Positions 12,328-21,691 of a DNA stretch of 37,667 nt are shown piece by piece. A model generated the notes under the pieces. The model searched no databases and was not told where the DNA came from. It saw only the letters and a program-made list of their open reading frames with translations. The DNA lies in NCBI RefSeq assembly GCF_016653295.1, contig NZ_NHSF01000053.1, forward strand, positions 1 to 37,667. The letters run 5' to 3'. The first letter of the stretch is position 1. Every line of letters starts with the position of its first letter. Origin of the DNA: Halochromatium salexigens. Lineage in GTDB: Bacteria > Pseudomonadota > Gammaproteobacteria > Chromatiales > Chromatiaceae. Made by a program: the position numbers and the translations under genes.

Positions 12328-12587
12328 TCGCCCGCCGTCTTGCTTACTGGCTGCTGCGGGGATATCAGCTTTTTTTGAGTCCGTTGCTCGGCAATCATTG
12401 CCGCTTCTACCCAACTTGCTCGCAATACGCCATCGAGGCGATTGAACAGCATGGCGTGATGCGTGGCACCTGGATGGGCTGCCGGCGATTGCTGCGATGC
12501 CATCCTTGGCATCCAGGGGGTGTCGATCCAGTACCGTCCGCGAAGACATCCACGACCCCACACACCCATACTTCCACCAACCGCTAG
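12324..12587 (+). CDS. yidD: membrane protein insertion efficiency factor YidD
   Basis: This 87-residue protein belongs to the YidD family, small inner-membrane-associated proteins that assist YidC and Sec insertion. The hallmark runs from [27 protein letters not shown], with conserved cysteines, to [27 protein letters not shown] 12324 overlaps the rnpA stop and has AGGAGA at 12311-12316 as its ribosome binding site. The last 14 residues are Thr/His-rich and not conserved. It sits between rnpA and yidC, as in most bacteria. Confidence 0.94.
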   Translation: MIARRLAYWLLRGYQLFLSPLLGNHCRFYPTCSQYAIEAIEQHGVMRGTWMGCRRLLRCHPWHPGGVDPVPSAKTSTTPHTHTSTNR

Positions 12588-12606
12588 CGCAAGTCGTCTC
12601 CCCCTC

Positions 12607-14322
12607 ATGGAAAACATGCGCCTGATCTTGATCCTGGCCCTCGCCTTCGTCCTATTTCTGATTTATCAGGCCTGGGTCGAGGATTACGGAACGCCGCCGG
12701 CTGCCGAACCGCAGATGACGGAGACGCCCTCCGCCGGCTCGACGTCCGACCGTGCGGACTCCGGGCCACCCGCCGATGCACCGGATGCGCCAGCTATCGA
12801 GGCGCCGACCATCAGTGCCGCGCCCGGTGGCTCGAGCGCCGCTGGCCATGATGCCCTGAGCGCGGAGCCGATCATCGTCGAGACCGACGTGCTGCGCGCC
12901 GAGATCTCGGTGCGTGGTGGCACCATCCGCTCGCTGCTCCTGCTCGACTACAAGCAGGAGGCCGATGATCCGACGCGGCCGTTCCAGTTGCTGAAGCCGA
13001 CCACGCCGAATCTGTTCATCGTCCAGTCGGGGCTGCTCGGTGGGCCGAACAGCGAATTGCCGACCCATGACGCGGTGTTCACCCCGCAGAGCACCCGCTA
13101 CAGCCTAGCCGAGGATGAAAACGAGCTGGGGGTCGAGCTGTTCTGGGAGAGCGAGAACGGGCTGCGGGTGGTCAAGCGCTACCGTTTCGAGCGCGGACGC
13201 TACTTGATCCACGCGAGCCAAGAGGTGATCAATCAGAGTGATGCGCCGATCTCGGTGCGCGACTACGAACAGCTGAAACGCACCGAACTCTACGATCCGA
13301 ACAAATCGAGCTTCATCCATACCTATACCGGCGGTGTCTACTACGGCCCGGAGGTGAAGTATAAGAAGGAGTCCTTCGGTGACATGAGCAAGCGGCCGCT
13401 GGATGCGACCATCACCGATGGCTGGGTGGCGATGATCCAGCATTACTTCATGGCCGCCTGGATTCCGCCAACCGGCGTCGAGCAGACCTTCTACACCAAG
13501 GTCGTGGACAATGACAGCCGCTATATCATCGGTGCCTACTCGCCCGCGCTCAGTATCCCGGCCGGTGCCAGCCATACCTTCGAGAGTCAGCTCTTCGCTG
13601 GGCCGAAGCTCCAGGATCGGCTCGCCGAGATCGCGCCGGGCCTGGATCTGGCGGTCGACTACGGCTGGCTGACCATCCTCGCACAGCCGATCTTCTGGCT
13701 GCTGAACGCGATCCACTCCCTGGTCGGCAACTGGGGCTGGGCGATCATCATCCTGACGATCATGATCAAGGGGGCCTTCTACAAGCTCTCCGAGACCAGC
13801 TACAAGTCGATGGCCAACATGCGCAAGATGACCCCGCGCATCCAGGCCCTGAAGGATCGCTATGGCGATGACAAGGAGAAGCTCAACCAGGCCTTCATGG
13901 AGCTGTACAAGAAGGAGAAGATCAATCCGCTCGGCGGCTGTCTGCCGATCCTGGTGCAGATCCCGGTCTTCATCGCGCTCTACTGGGTGCTGCTCGAGAG
14001 CGTCGAGCTGCGCCACGCGCCCTTCATCCTCTGGCTCGATAATCTGACCGAGCCCGACCCCTTCTACATCCTGCCGCTGATCATGGGTGTGTCCATGTTC
14101 GTGCAGCAGAAGCTGAACCCGCCGCCGCCGGACCCGATGCAGGCCAAGATCTTCATGGCGCTGCCGTTCGTGTTCACGGTGTTCTTCGCCTTCTTCCCGT
14201 CCGGCCTGGTGCTCTACTGGACGGTGAACAATCTGCTCTCGATCACGCAGCAGTGGTACATCACCCGCAAGGTCGAGCAGGCCGCCGCGCATGGTGGGGG
14301 CGGCGCCAAGAAGGGGAAATGA
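12607..14322 (+). CDS. yidC: membrane protein insertase YidC
   Basis: This 571-residue Oxa1/Alb3-family insertase places proteins in the inner membrane, alone or with SecYEG. It starts with an N-terminal membrane segment (RLILILALAFVLFLIYQAW). A Pro/Ala/Ser-rich linker and the large periplasmic beta domain follow. The C-terminal insertase core contains GNWGWAIIILTIMIKGAFY, INPLGGCLPILVQIPVFIALYWVL and FFPSGLVLYWTVNNLLS, and the tail is basic. The groove position that is Arg366 in E. coli is Lys here (TIMIKGAF), which keeps the charge. No clear ribosome binding site precedes ATG 12607. The stop overlaps mnmE by ATGA. Confidence 0.97.
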   Translation: MENMRLILILALAFVLFLIYQAWVEDYGTPPAAEPQMTETPSAGSTSDRADSGPPADAPDAPAIEAPTISAAPGGSSAAGHDALSAEPIIVETDVLRAEISVRGGTIRSLLLLDYKQEADDPTRPFQLLKPTTPNLFIVQSGLLGGPNSELPTHDAVFTPQSTRYSLAEDENELGVELFWESENGLRVVKRYRFERGRYLIHASQEVINQSDAPISVRDYEQLKRTELYDPNKSSFIHTYTGGVYYGPEVKYKKESFGDMSKRPLDATITDGWVAMIQHYFMAAWIPPTGVEQTFYTKVVDNDSRYIIGAYSPALSIPAGASHTFESQLFAGPKLQDRLAEIAPGLDLAVDYGWLTILAQPIFWLLNAIHSLVGNWGWAIIILTIMIKGAFYKLSETSYKSMANMRKMTPRIQALKDRYGDDKEKLNQAFMELYKKEKINPLGGCLPILVQIPVFIALYWVLLESVELRHAPFILWLDNLTEPDPFYILPLIMGVSMFVQQKLNPPPPDPMQAKIFMALPFVFTVFFAFFPSGLVLYWTVNNLLSITQQWYITRKVEQAAAHGGGGAKKGK

Positions 14323-15677
14323 CGGGCGAGACCATCGCCGCGATCGCGACCGCGCCAGGCGCCGGCGCGGTCGGCATCGTTCGCCTCTCCGGGCCCGCCG
14401 CCGGCAGGATTGGACGAGCGCTGTTTGGCACTGGCACCTTGCCCGAGCCGCGTCGGGCGACGCTGCGCGGTTTCGTCGACGCCCAGGGCGAGGTCATCGA
14501 CCAAGGGCTCGCACTCTGGTTTCCAGCCCCCGGCTCCTTTACCGGCGAGGATCTGTTCGAACTCCAGGGCCACGGTGGCGCGCGCGTGCTCGATCGTCTG
14601 CTCGCGCGGGTGCTGGAGCTGGGCGCGCGTCCAGCCCGACCCGGAGAGTTCAGCCAGCGCGCCTTTCTCAACGGCAAGCTCGATCTGGCTCAGGCCGAGG
14701 CGATTGCGGATCTGATCCAGGCCGCGACCGAGACCCAGGCCCGCCTCGCCAGTCGCAGTCTGCAGGGGGTCTTCTCGCGCCGCGTCGAGGCGCTGGTCGA
14801 GCGTTTGACCCGCCTGCGTGCGCTGATCGAGGCTGGGCTGGATTTTCCCGACGAGGATCTCGATGACCTGGGAGTTGGCGAGGCCGACTTCGCAACGCTG
14901 GTCGAGGCCTGCAAGACCTTGCTGGCGAGCACTCATCAAGGCGAGCTGATCCGCGACGGGCTGTTGGTGGTGATCGCTGGGGCGCCCAATGCCGGCAAAT
15001 CCAGCCTGTTGAATGCCCTCGCCGGCAGCGATGCGGCGATCGTCACCGAGATTCCAGGCACCACCCGCGATCTGCTGCGCGCCGAGATCCAGATCGACGG
15101 TCTTCCCTTGCGGTTGGTGGACACGGCCGGCCTGCGCCCGTCGAGCGATCCGGTCGAGCAGGAGGGCATTCGCCGCGCGCGCGCGCAGATCGAGCAGGCC
15201 GATCATCTGCTGGTGCTGATCGACGATACCGCGCCCGGCGAGCAGGGCACGGCGCGGGCGCATCTCGACGAACTCGGCTTGGATCCGCAGGTGCCGGTGA
15301 CGATCCTGCGCAATAAGATCGATTGCAGCGCACGCCCGGCGGGATTGATGACCACGGCCGAGGGCCAGACCGAGATCGGCTGCTCGGCCCTGACCGGTGC
15401 CGGTCTCGACGCACTGCGCGACCATCTCAAGGCGGTTGCCGGCTACCGAGGCGCGAGTGCCGGCGAATTCTCGGCGCGTCGTCGCCATGTCGAGGCGCTG
15501 CGCAACGGGCTCGAGCGCTTGCTGGAAGCGCGCGCGGCCTGGCAGGCGACGGCGGCGCCGGAGCTGGTTGCCGAGGATCTGCGCATGGCGCAGCAGGCCT
15601 TTGCCGAGATCACCGGCGAGGTCAGCTCGGAGGCACTGCTCGGGCGTATCTTCAGCGAATTCTGTATTGGCAAGTGA
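14319..15677 (+). CDS. mnmE: tRNA uridine-5-carboxymethylaminomethyl(34) synthesis GTPase MnmE
   Basis: This 452-residue GTPase works with MnmG to install the cmnm5 group on U34 of certain tRNAs. The N-terminal folate-binding domain starts TIAAIATAPGAGAVGIVRLSG. The helical domain follows, and an internal Ras-like G domain has G1 GAPNAGKS at 221-228, G3 DTAG at 268-271 and G4 NKID near 320. The C-terminus is the catalytic FCIGK. AAGGGG before ATG 14319 is the ribosome binding site, and the start overlaps the yidC stop. The usual followers mnmG, rsmG, parA and parB are not downstream here; trpD follows instead. Confidence 0.97.
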   Translation: MTGETIAAIATAPGAGAVGIVRLSGPAAGRIGRALFGTGTLPEPRRATLRGFVDAQGEVIDQGLALWFPAPGSFTGEDLFELQGHGGARVLDRLLARVLELGARPARPGEFSQRAFLNGKLDLAQAEAIADLIQAATETQARLASRSLQGVFSRRVEALVERLTRLRALIEAGLDFPDEDLDDLGVGEADFATLVEACKTLLASTHQGELIRDGLLVVIAGAPNAGKSSLLNALAGSDAAIVTEIPGTTRDLLRAEIQIDGLPLRLVDTAGLRPSSDPVEQEGIRRARAQIEQADHLLVLIDDTAPGEQGTARAHLDELGLDPQVPVTILRNKIDCSARPAGLMTTAEGQTEIGCSALTGAGLDALRDHLKAVAGYRGASAGEFSARRRHVEALRNGLERLLEARAAWQATAAPELVAEDLRMAQQAFAEITGEVSSEALLGRIFSEFCIGK

Positions 15678-15732
15678 GGCGCATGGTTTACCCTAGACGC
15701 CCTGCTTGTCCCCGACGAGGAGATCCTTGACG

Positions 15733-16752
15733 ATGTCGATCAAACAGGCGATCGCCCGGGTCGTCGACGGCCATGATCTCGACGATGAGATGATGACCGC
15801 GACCATGAACGCCATCATGACCGGCGAAGCGACACCGGCGCAGGTGGCGGGTTTCCTGGTGGCGTTGCGGCTCAAGGGCGAGACGGTGACCGAGATCACC
15901 GCAGCGGCACAAGTGATGCGCGGCTTGGCCACCGGTGTCGATCTCGCGGGGCTCGCGCCGACGGTCGACATCGTTGGCACCGGCGGTGATGCCTCCGGCA
16001 CCTTCAATGTCTCGACCACCAGCATCTTCGTGGCCGCAGCGGCGGGCTGTCATGTCGCCAAGCACGGCAACCGCTCGGTGTCGTCGAAGTCGGGCGCGGC
16101 CGATGTGCTCGAGGCCGCCGGGCTGCGCTTGGATCTGGGGCCGCAGCAGGTGGCGCGTTGTGTGCGCGAGGTCGGTGTCGGGTTCATGTTCGCGCCGGCG
16201 CATCATGGCGCGATGAAGCACGCGATCGGGCCGCGCCGCGAGCTGGGTATCCGCTCGATCTTCAACGTGCTCGGGCCATTGACGAACCCGGCGGGCGTGC
16301 GACACCAGGTGCTCGGGGTGTTCTCCGAGGCCTTGTTGATGCCCTTGGCCGAGGTCCTGCAGCGCTTGGGCTCGACGCATGTGCTGGTGGTGCACGCGCG
16401 CGATGGTCTCGATGAGATCAGTGTGGCCGAGCGCACCGAGATCGCCGAGCTGAAGGAGGGTGTTATCAGCCGCTACAGTCTCGCGCCCGAGGATGTTGGG
16501 CTGAAGCGCTCGAGCCTGGAGGCGATCCGCGTCGAGAACCCGGCGCAGAGTCTGGCGCTGTTGATGGAGGTGCTGGACGATCAGCCCGGCGCCGCGCGCG
16601 ATATCGTCGTGCTCAATGCCGGCGCGGCGATCTACGCGGCCGATGTCGCCGACTCGCTGGCCGACGGGGTGCGCTTGGCCGATGCGGTCATCGCCAGCGG
16701 CGCCGCCCGCCAGCGCTTCGATGCCCTGATCGCCCTGGCGAACAGCCTATGA
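15733..16752 (+). CDS. trpD: anthranilate phosphoribosyltransferase
   Basis: This 339-residue enzyme joins anthranilate to PRPP, the second step of tryptophan synthesis from chorismate. The PRPP-binding GTGGD motif is at 82-86 and [12 protein letters not shown] at 110-121. Further family signatures are HHGAMKHA and [19 protein letters not shown] at about 15717-15722 supports ATG 15733, and an upstream in-frame start would only add non-conserved residues. TrpD is not fused to TrpG, and no trpG or trpE is in the window. The stop overlaps trpC by ATGA. There is no visible leader peptide with tandem Trp codons in the 55-base gap after mnmE. Confidence 0.97.
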   Translation: MSIKQAIARVVDGHDLDDEMMTATMNAIMTGEATPAQVAGFLVALRLKGETVTEITAAAQVMRGLATGVDLAGLAPTVDIVGTGGDASGTFNVSTTSIFVAAAAGCHVAKHGNRSVSSKSGAADVLEAAGLRLDLGPQQVARCVREVGVGFMFAPAHHGAMKHAIGPRRELGIRSIFNVLGPLTNPAGVRHQVLGVFSEALLMPLAEVLQRLGSTHVLVVHARDGLDEISVAERTEIAELKEGVISRYSLAPEDVGLKRSSLEAIRVENPAQSLALLMEVLDDQPGAARDIVVLNAGAAIYAADVADSLADGVRLADAVIASGAARQRFDALIALANSL

Positions 16753-17552
16753 GCGAGACGCCCGATATCCTCAGGCGCATCGTCGCGCGCAAGCGCGAGG
16801 AGGTCGCCGAACGCAAGCAACGGCTTCCGCGTGCCACCCTCGAGACGCGCCTGACTGAGGCCGATCCGCCGCGCGGCTTCGCCGAGGCTCTGCAGCGCCG
16901 CATCGCCGCTGGTGAGGCGGCGGTGATCGCCGAGATCAAGCGCGCGAGCCCGAGCAAGGGGCTGATCCGGGAAGCCTTCGATCCGGCCTGGCTGGCGCGC
17001 TCCTATGCCGCCGGTGGTGCCTGTTGTCTGTCGGTGTTGACCGATCGCGACTTCTTCCAGGGCGATGACGCGCATCTGATCGCGGCGCGCGCCGCCTGCG
17101 CGCTGCCGGTGATCCGCAAGGATTTCATCGTCGATCCCTATCAGGTGATCGAGGCGCGGGCGCTGGGCGCCGACTGCATCCTGCTGATCGCCGCCTGTCT
17201 CGAGGATGCGGCGCTGTGCGAACTCGGTGCGCTGGCCGCGGAGATCGGGCTCGATGTGCTCACCGAGGTCCATGACGCACGCGAGCTGGAGCGCGCGCTG
17301 GCGTTGCCAGGGCGCCTGTTGGGCATCAACAATCGCGATCTGCGCAGCTTCGAGGTCGATCTGCAGACCACCCTGAACCTGCGCGCGCACGTTCCTGCGG
17401 AGCGGCTGCTGATCACCGAGAGCGGCATCCACGCGCACGCGGATGTCGCGCGGATGCGCGAGCACGGCGTGCATGGGTTCCTGGTGGGCGAGTCCTTGAT
17501 GCGCACCGAGGATCCGGGGCGGACTCTCGGCAGGCTCTTCGCTTCGGCCTGA
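16749..17552 (+). CDS. trpC: indole-3-glycerol phosphate synthase
   Basis: This 267-residue TIM-barrel enzyme closes the indole ring from carboxyphenylaminodeoxyribulose phosphate. It carries [10 protein letters not shown] at 62-71 (catalytic Glu and Lys), [37 protein letters not shown] and FLVGESLMR, covering every barrel strand motif. It is monofunctional, with no TrpF fusion. The gene is coupled to trpD by an ATGA overlap. It converges on the Crp-like gene with only a 19-base gap, with no obvious terminator between them. Confidence 0.97.
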   Translation: MSETPDILRRIVARKREEVAERKQRLPRATLETRLTEADPPRGFAEALQRRIAAGEAAVIAEIKRASPSKGLIREAFDPAWLARSYAAGGACCLSVLTDRDFFQGDDAHLIAARAACALPVIRKDFIVDPYQVIEARALGADCILLIAACLEDAALCELGALAAEIGLDVLTEVHDARELERALALPGRLLGINNRDLRSFEVDLQTTLNLRAHVPAERLLITESGIHAHADVARMREHGVHGFLVGESLMRTEDPGRTLGRLFASA

Positions 17553-17571
17553 GCAGCGTTCTAGCCTTCGC

Positions 17572-18219
17572 TTAGCGGGTGCCGAAGACGACGATGGTCT
17601 TGCCGGTGACGCTGATATGTCCCTTTTCCTCGAGCGCTTTCAGGACTCGACCGGCCATCTCGCGCGAGCAGCCGACCATGCGGCCTAGATCCTGACGCGT
17701 GATGCGAATCTGCATGCCTTCTGGATGGGTCATGGCGTCTGGCTGCTTGCAGAGTTCGAGCAGGGCGCCGGCGATACGACCCGTGACATCCAGGAAAGCG
17801 AGATCGCCCACTTGGCGGCTGGTTTGGCGCAGCCGTTGCGCGAGCTGTTCACCGATCGCGAACAGCAACCCAAGGGCGTGTTCGTGCAGTTCGCGGTGTA
17901 GCAATTGCTGGATGCGCGTGTAACTGATTTCGGCAATGGTGCAGGGTTCGCGGGTGCGTACGATGACGCTGCGTGTGGTCAGAGGCTGGAACAGGCCTAT
18001 CTCGCCAATGAATTCTCCCTTGTTGATATAGGCAAGGGTGAGTTCATGGCGACGATCGTCTTCGAGCAGGGCCGTGACCGAGCCATCGATCAGGTAGTAC
18101 AGGCTTTCCGCCGGTTCACCGGTGCGAATGAAGTCGACGTGCTTCTCGTAGTGTTTGCAGTGGCAATGGCTCAAAAACGGCTTGAGCCAGGATGGTTCTT
18201 GGGGCGGCTGACTGGGCAT
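17572..18219 (-). CDS. crp: cAMP receptor protein / Vfr family transcriptional regulator
   Basis: This 215-residue regulator resembles Pseudomonas Vfr and E. coli CRP. The N-terminal cyclic-nucleotide domain has the GEFIGEIGLFQ loop and RSVIVR, where Arg and Ser contact the cAMP phosphate. The long dimer helix contains RLRQTSRQVGDLAFLDVTGRIA, with the Thr-Ser pair that reads the adenine. The C-terminal helix-turn-helix is ITRQDLGRMVGCSREMAGRVLKALEE, and the end is TIVVFGTR as in Vfr. I chose ATG 18219, which gives the family length; a GTG at 18231 adds four residues. The trpC-crp-yhfA-speD-coq7 neighbourhood matches Pseudomonas. Confidence 0.92.
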   Translation of the reverse strand: MPSQPPQEPSWLKPFLSHCHCKHYEKHVDFIRTGEPAESLYYLIDGSVTALLEDDRRHELTLAYINKGEFIGEIGLFQPLTTRSVIVRTREPCTIAEISYTRIQQLLHRELHEHALGLLFAIGEQLAQRLRQTSRQVGDLAFLDVTGRIAGALLELCKQPDAMTHPEGMQIRITRQDLGRMVGCSREMAGRVLKALEEKGHISVTGKTIVVFGTR

Positions 18220-18349
18220 GGACTCGCGCACCTCTCGGCAGTGGGTTATTTCAGTCTAGCAAGACTTGGCCAAGGCATGATCCGTGCTAGGCTTCGCCAG
18301 CATGAATCTGGACCGCGCGGAACGCCTAAGGTCTCTGATGGGAGGACGA

Positions 18350-18772
18350 ATGAAGGTAAGTGTCAAATGGCTCGATGGGGCTGCGATGGAGGGGGAGTCC
18401 GGCAGTGGTCATCGGGTGATGATGGATGGACCGCCCGAGGCGGGTGGACATGACCTTGGAGCGCGACCAATGGAGATGCTCTTGCTCGGCATGGGTGGAT
18501 GCACCCAGTTCGATGTCTTGCTGATCCTACGCAAGGCGCGCCAGGAGGTGACCCATTGCGTCGTCGAACTCAGCGCCGAGCGCAGTGAGACCGATCCCAA
18601 GGTGTTCACCAAGATTCACGCCCACTTTATCGTCACCGGCCGGGGGCTAAGCGAGCGCCGCGTCGCGCGTGCGATCGAGCTGAGCGCCACCAAGTATTGC
18701 TCGGCATCGATCATGCTCGGCGCGACCGCGACCGTGACCCACGATTACGAATTACGCGAAGCGGATGGCTGA
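18350..18772 (+). CDS. yhfA: OsmC family protein, YhfA type
   Basis: This 140-residue protein is an OsmC/Ohr-fold member of the YhfA subgroup, whose physiological substrate is not settled. Characteristic stretches are MMDGPPEAGGHDLGARPMEM, LLLGMGGCTQFDV with one conserved Cys, and IELSATKYCSASIMLGATA with the second Cys. These two cysteines would be the peroxidatic and resolving pair. GGAGG at 18341-18345 supports ATG 18350; earlier in-frame starts add non-conserved residues. It diverges from the Crp-like gene, as in Pseudomonas, and is followed by speD. Confidence 0.9.
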   Translation: MKVSVKWLDGAAMEGESGSGHRVMMDGPPEAGGHDLGARPMEMLLLGMGGCTQFDVLLILRKARQEVTHCVVELSAERSETDPKVFTKIHAHFIVTGRGLSERRVARAIELSATKYCSASIMLGATATVTHDYELREADG

Positions 18773-18818
18773 GGGGTTAGAATCGCGCCTTTAGCGCCCG
18801 CCGTTGGAGGGTTGAGTC

Positions 18819-19652
18819 ATGCCGAAGATGCATAAACGGTTGAAGTTACAGGGGTTCAACAACCTCACCAAGTCCTTGAGCTTCAACATCTACGATGTCT
18901 GCTACGCCAGCACGGCGGATCAGCGCCAGGCCTATCTGGACTACATCGACGAGGCCTACAATGCCGAGCGTCTGACCGGCATCCTGACCGATGTGGCCAA
19001 CATCATCGGCGCCAATGTGCTCAACATCGCGCGCGAGGACTACGAGCCGCAGGGCGCCTCGGTGACCATGCTGATCGCCGAGGAAGAGGTGCGCGACGAA
19101 GAGGATGTCTCCAACACGGCCAGTCCTGGACCGTTCCCGGACGCCATCGTCGGTCATCTCGACAAGAGCCACATCACCGTCCACACCTATCCGGAGAGCA
19201 ATCCGCATAGCGGCATCAGCACCTTCCGCGCCGATATCGACGTCTCGACCTGCGGCCTGATCTCACCGCTGAAGGCGCTGAATTATCTGATCCACGCGCT
19301 CGAGTCGGATATCGTCATCATGGACTACCGGGTGCGCGGTTTCACCCGTGACATCGGCGGGCGCAAGCACTTCATCGATCACAACATCAGTTCGATCCAG
19401 AACTATCTCTCGCGCGACACCAAGGATCGCTTCCAGATGATCGACGTCAACGTCTATCAGGAGAATCTGTTCCACACCAAGATGGTGGTCAACCACTTCG
19501 ACTTGAGCGACTATCTGTTTTGCGTCACCGCCTCGGACCTCTCGGACAAGGAGCAGGAGCGCATCGAGCGCTTGGTGCGGCGCGAGATGATGGAGATCTT
19601 CTACGGTCGCAATCTCTCGCGCGAGATCGAGACCTGGAAGACGCCCCAATGA
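18819..19652 (+). CDS. speD: S-adenosylmethionine decarboxylase proenzyme
   Basis: This 277-residue precursor belongs to the E. coli-type (class 1A) pyruvoyl enzyme that makes decarboxylated SAM, the aminopropyl donor for spermidine. Self-cleavage should occur between K116 and S117 in [14 protein letters not shown], turning the serine into the pyruvoyl group. Conserved regions include [24 protein letters not shown] and [17 protein letters not shown] at 18806-18811 lies seven bases before ATG. No speE is adjacent. It converges on coq7 with a 10-base gap. Confidence 0.96.
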   Translation: MPKMHKRLKLQGFNNLTKSLSFNIYDVCYASTADQRQAYLDYIDEAYNAERLTGILTDVANIIGANVLNIAREDYEPQGASVTMLIAEEEVRDEEDVSNTASPGPFPDAIVGHLDKSHITVHTYPESNPHSGISTFRADIDVSTCGLISPLKALNYLIHALESDIVIMDYRVRGFTRDIGGRKHFIDHNISSIQNYLSRDTKDRFQMIDVNVYQENLFHTKMVVNHFDLSDYLFCVTASDLSDKEQERIERLVRREMMEIFYGRNLSREIETWKTPQ

Positions 19653-19662
19653 TGGGCGCGGC

Positions 19663-20307
19663 TCAGACCCAATAGGTGCCGTGCGTCATCAGTTTGGAGA
19701 CCGCGCGCATCGCCAGTTTGACCGGCTCGGGGAGTTCGGCGCCACCGGCGATCTGAGCGACCTGAGCATGATGGGCCTCATCGAGCTTCATCTGCTCGAG
19801 GATCGCGCGGGTGCGGTGATCATCGGCCGGAACCTGGGTGATATGCTCGTCGAGGTGATCCTCGACCTGGCGCTCGGTCTCGACCACGAAGCCGAGGCTC
19901 CATTGATCGCCAGCGAGACCAGCGGCACTGCCCATCGCGAATGAGCCCGCGTACCAAAGTGGGTTCAGCAGACTCTTGCGGCCATCGAGTTCCTTGATCC
20001 GTTCCTCGCACCAGGCGAGATGGTCGTTCTCCTCGTGGGCCGAGCGCTCGAGCCGTTCGCGCACGGCGGCGTCGCGCGCGGTCAGGGCCTGACCTTGGTA
20101 GAGCGCCTGCGCGCAGACCTCCCCGGTATGGTTGATCCGCATCAGGCGGCCGATGTGGCGGCGCTCCTGGTCGGTGAGGTCGACCTCGGGCTGGGCTTTG
20201 CCGGGATTGACCCGCTCGGTCAGGGGCGGGCGGCCGAACAGCGTGCGCAGGGTTTGGTCCATGCCGATCAGGGCACGATCAATGGGGCTGTAGTCACGGG
20301 TGTTCAT
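19663..20307 (-). CDS. coq7: 3-demethoxyubiquinol 3-hydroxylase (Coq7)
   Basis: This 214-residue di-iron monooxygenase carries out the last ring hydroxylation of ubiquinone synthesis at the inner membrane. The helical bundle supplies two sets of iron ligands: E in NHTGEVCAQALYQGQ and EENDH in the first half, and ETERQVEDHLDEH and LDEAHHAQ in the second. The N-terminus (YSPIDRALIGMDQTLRTLFG) is that of the proteobacterial form. Its presence shows the cell makes ubiquinone by the oxygen-using route as well as menaquinone. Its start overlaps the stop of the upstream iron-sulfur protein gene (ATGA). Confidence 0.95.
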   Translation of the reverse strand: MNTRDYSPIDRALIGMDQTLRTLFGRPPLTERVNPGKAQPEVDLTDQERRHIGRLMRINHTGEVCAQALYQGQALTARDAAVRERLERSAHEENDHLAWCEERIKELDGRKSLLNPLWYAGSFAMGSAAGLAGDQWSLGFVVETERQVEDHLDEHITQVPADDHRTRAILEQMKLDEAHHAQVAQIAGGAELPEPVKLAMRAVSKLMTHGTYWV

Positions 20308-21578
20308 GGGGATGCTCCTTCGACGTCGGTGGGAAGTTGTTGCTCGATGAGCTGAAGCGGGTGCAAGACCGGGATCGTGAGGCCAGCTTCACGCAGTCGC
20401 GCGGCCAGATGCAAGGCGCAGCCGGTGTTGGTGGTGACCAGATAGTCTGGCGCGAGCTGTCGCAAGGCGTCGATCTTGGGCGCGGCCAAGGCGAGGGCGG
20501 TCTCTGGATGCTCAGTAAGATAGGTGCCAGCGGCGCCGCAGCAAGTGTCGTTGCCGGGCAGCGGGGTCAGGGTGGCCGCGGGGATGCGTTGCAATAGTTG
20601 GTAGATGGCGCCCTGATCGCGTAGCTGATTGCGGTGCGAACAGGGCTCGTGCACGGCGATCGTGGCCGACAAGGGCCGCAGTTGAAGCCCCGCCGTCCAA
20701 GGCTGATCGACCAAGAAGCGGCAGACCTCGATGGCGTTGAACCCACCGTGCTCGCGCAGCTCGGCGACACAGGCGCTGGCGAGCCCGATGATGACGCGCT
20801 CACCAAAACAGCGTGCGTTGACCGCGAGGCGCTGATCGGCTTGCCTGGGATAGCCGTTGTGGCGATGGATGGCGCCACAGCAGACCTGATCGCTGGGCAC
20901 CTCGAGCGGATGGCCAAGCTGCGCGAGCAACCGTTGCGCGGCCGCTTCCAAGGGCTGGTCGGTCAGGCGAGCGACACAACCGCGGAACAGAATCGGCCGG
21001 TGATTGGTGGCATCGATCTCGGCCTGGACGGATGCGGCTCGGGTGGACGCGGGCTGGACAGACTCGCGCTGAGCGCGCGATCTTGGCCAGCGCAGCGCGC
21101 GCGCGAGGGGATCGAGCACGCGGATGGCCGGCCAGACCCTGCCGAGGCCATCGACCCATCGCCTCGGCAGGTGCAGCCAGCGGTAGCCGGTGCCAAGCAG
21201 GGCAAGGAGTCGTAGGCCATCGGGCCGGGTCAGCAAACCGAGCACCGCGCGCCGCAGCCAGCGTCGCCAGCGCGGGCGGCGCTGCTCGCGCAATGCGCGC
21301 GCGCCATCCATCAGGGCGCCGTAGCGCACCAAGGAGGGACAGCTCGGCTCGCAGGCGCGGCATTCGAGGCAATTGTCCAGATGCCGCGCGAGCCTTGGCC
21401 CATCGTCGATCTCACCGCCGAGCCAGCCCTGGATCAGCGCGATGCGCCCGCGCGGTGACTCGCCTTCGTCGTGCGCGAGCGCGAAGGTTGGACACTGCGG
21501 CAAGCAGTACCCACATTTCACGCATTGGTCGGCTAAGCTGAGCAGGGTGGCGACCTGGGGCTCGGAGCTGTCGCTCAT
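20304..21578 (-). CDS. (Fe-S)-binding CCG-domain protein, GlcF/HdrD-like
   Basis: This 424-residue predicted cytosolic protein has two ferredoxin-type [4Fe-4S] motifs near the N-terminus: C19-x2-C22-x2-C25-x3-C29-P and C70-x2-C73-x2-C76-x3-C80-P. Two cysteine-rich CCG domains follow (around QVCCGAIHRHNG and NDTCCGAAGTYLTEHPE), the layout of the glycolate oxidase iron-sulfur subunit GlcF. No glcD or glcE flavoprotein gene is nearby, so glycolate oxidation is not supported. ATG 21578 starts directly before the cysteine domain; an upstream frame extension is non-conserved. A variable Arg-rich linker (about 95-185) separates the halves. The stop overlaps the coq7 start, so the two proteins are translated together. 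An electron-transfer role linked to quinone metabolism is inference. Confidence 0.85.
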   Translation of the reverse strand: MSDSSEPQVATLLSLADQCVKCGYCLPQCPTFALAHDEGESPRGRIALIQGWLGGEIDDGPRLARHLDNCLECRACEPSCPSLVRYGALMDGARALREQRRPRWRRWLRRAVLGLLTRPDGLRLLALLGTGYRWLHLPRRWVDGLGRVWPAIRVLDPLARALRWPRSRAQRESVQPASTRAASVQAEIDATNHRPILFRGCVARLTDQPLEAAAQRLLAQLGHPLEVPSDQVCCGAIHRHNGYPRQADQRLAVNARCFGERVIIGLASACVAELREHGGFNAIEVCRFLVDQPWTAGLQLRPLSATIAVHEPCSHRNQLRDQGAIYQLLQRIPAATLTPLPGNDTCCGAAGTYLTEHPETALALAAPKIDALRQLAPDYLVTTNTGCALHLAARLREAGLTIPVLHPLQLIEQQLPTDVEGASP

Positions 21579-21691
21579 GGTCGCCCGGCGTCTTGGATGA
21601 ACGCGCGTTGCGATATCGACGTTCGGGCCGCACGCTCTAGGCGTGTTGCCGGCGGTGCTGGCCAATCACTTCGATCATGGAGCCTCTGATT

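Noticed and set aside
20304-21578. Calling this protein GlcF of glycolate oxidase
   Set aside because: The cysteine layout fits, but no glcD or glcE is present and the gene is coupled to coq7, so only the family is named.
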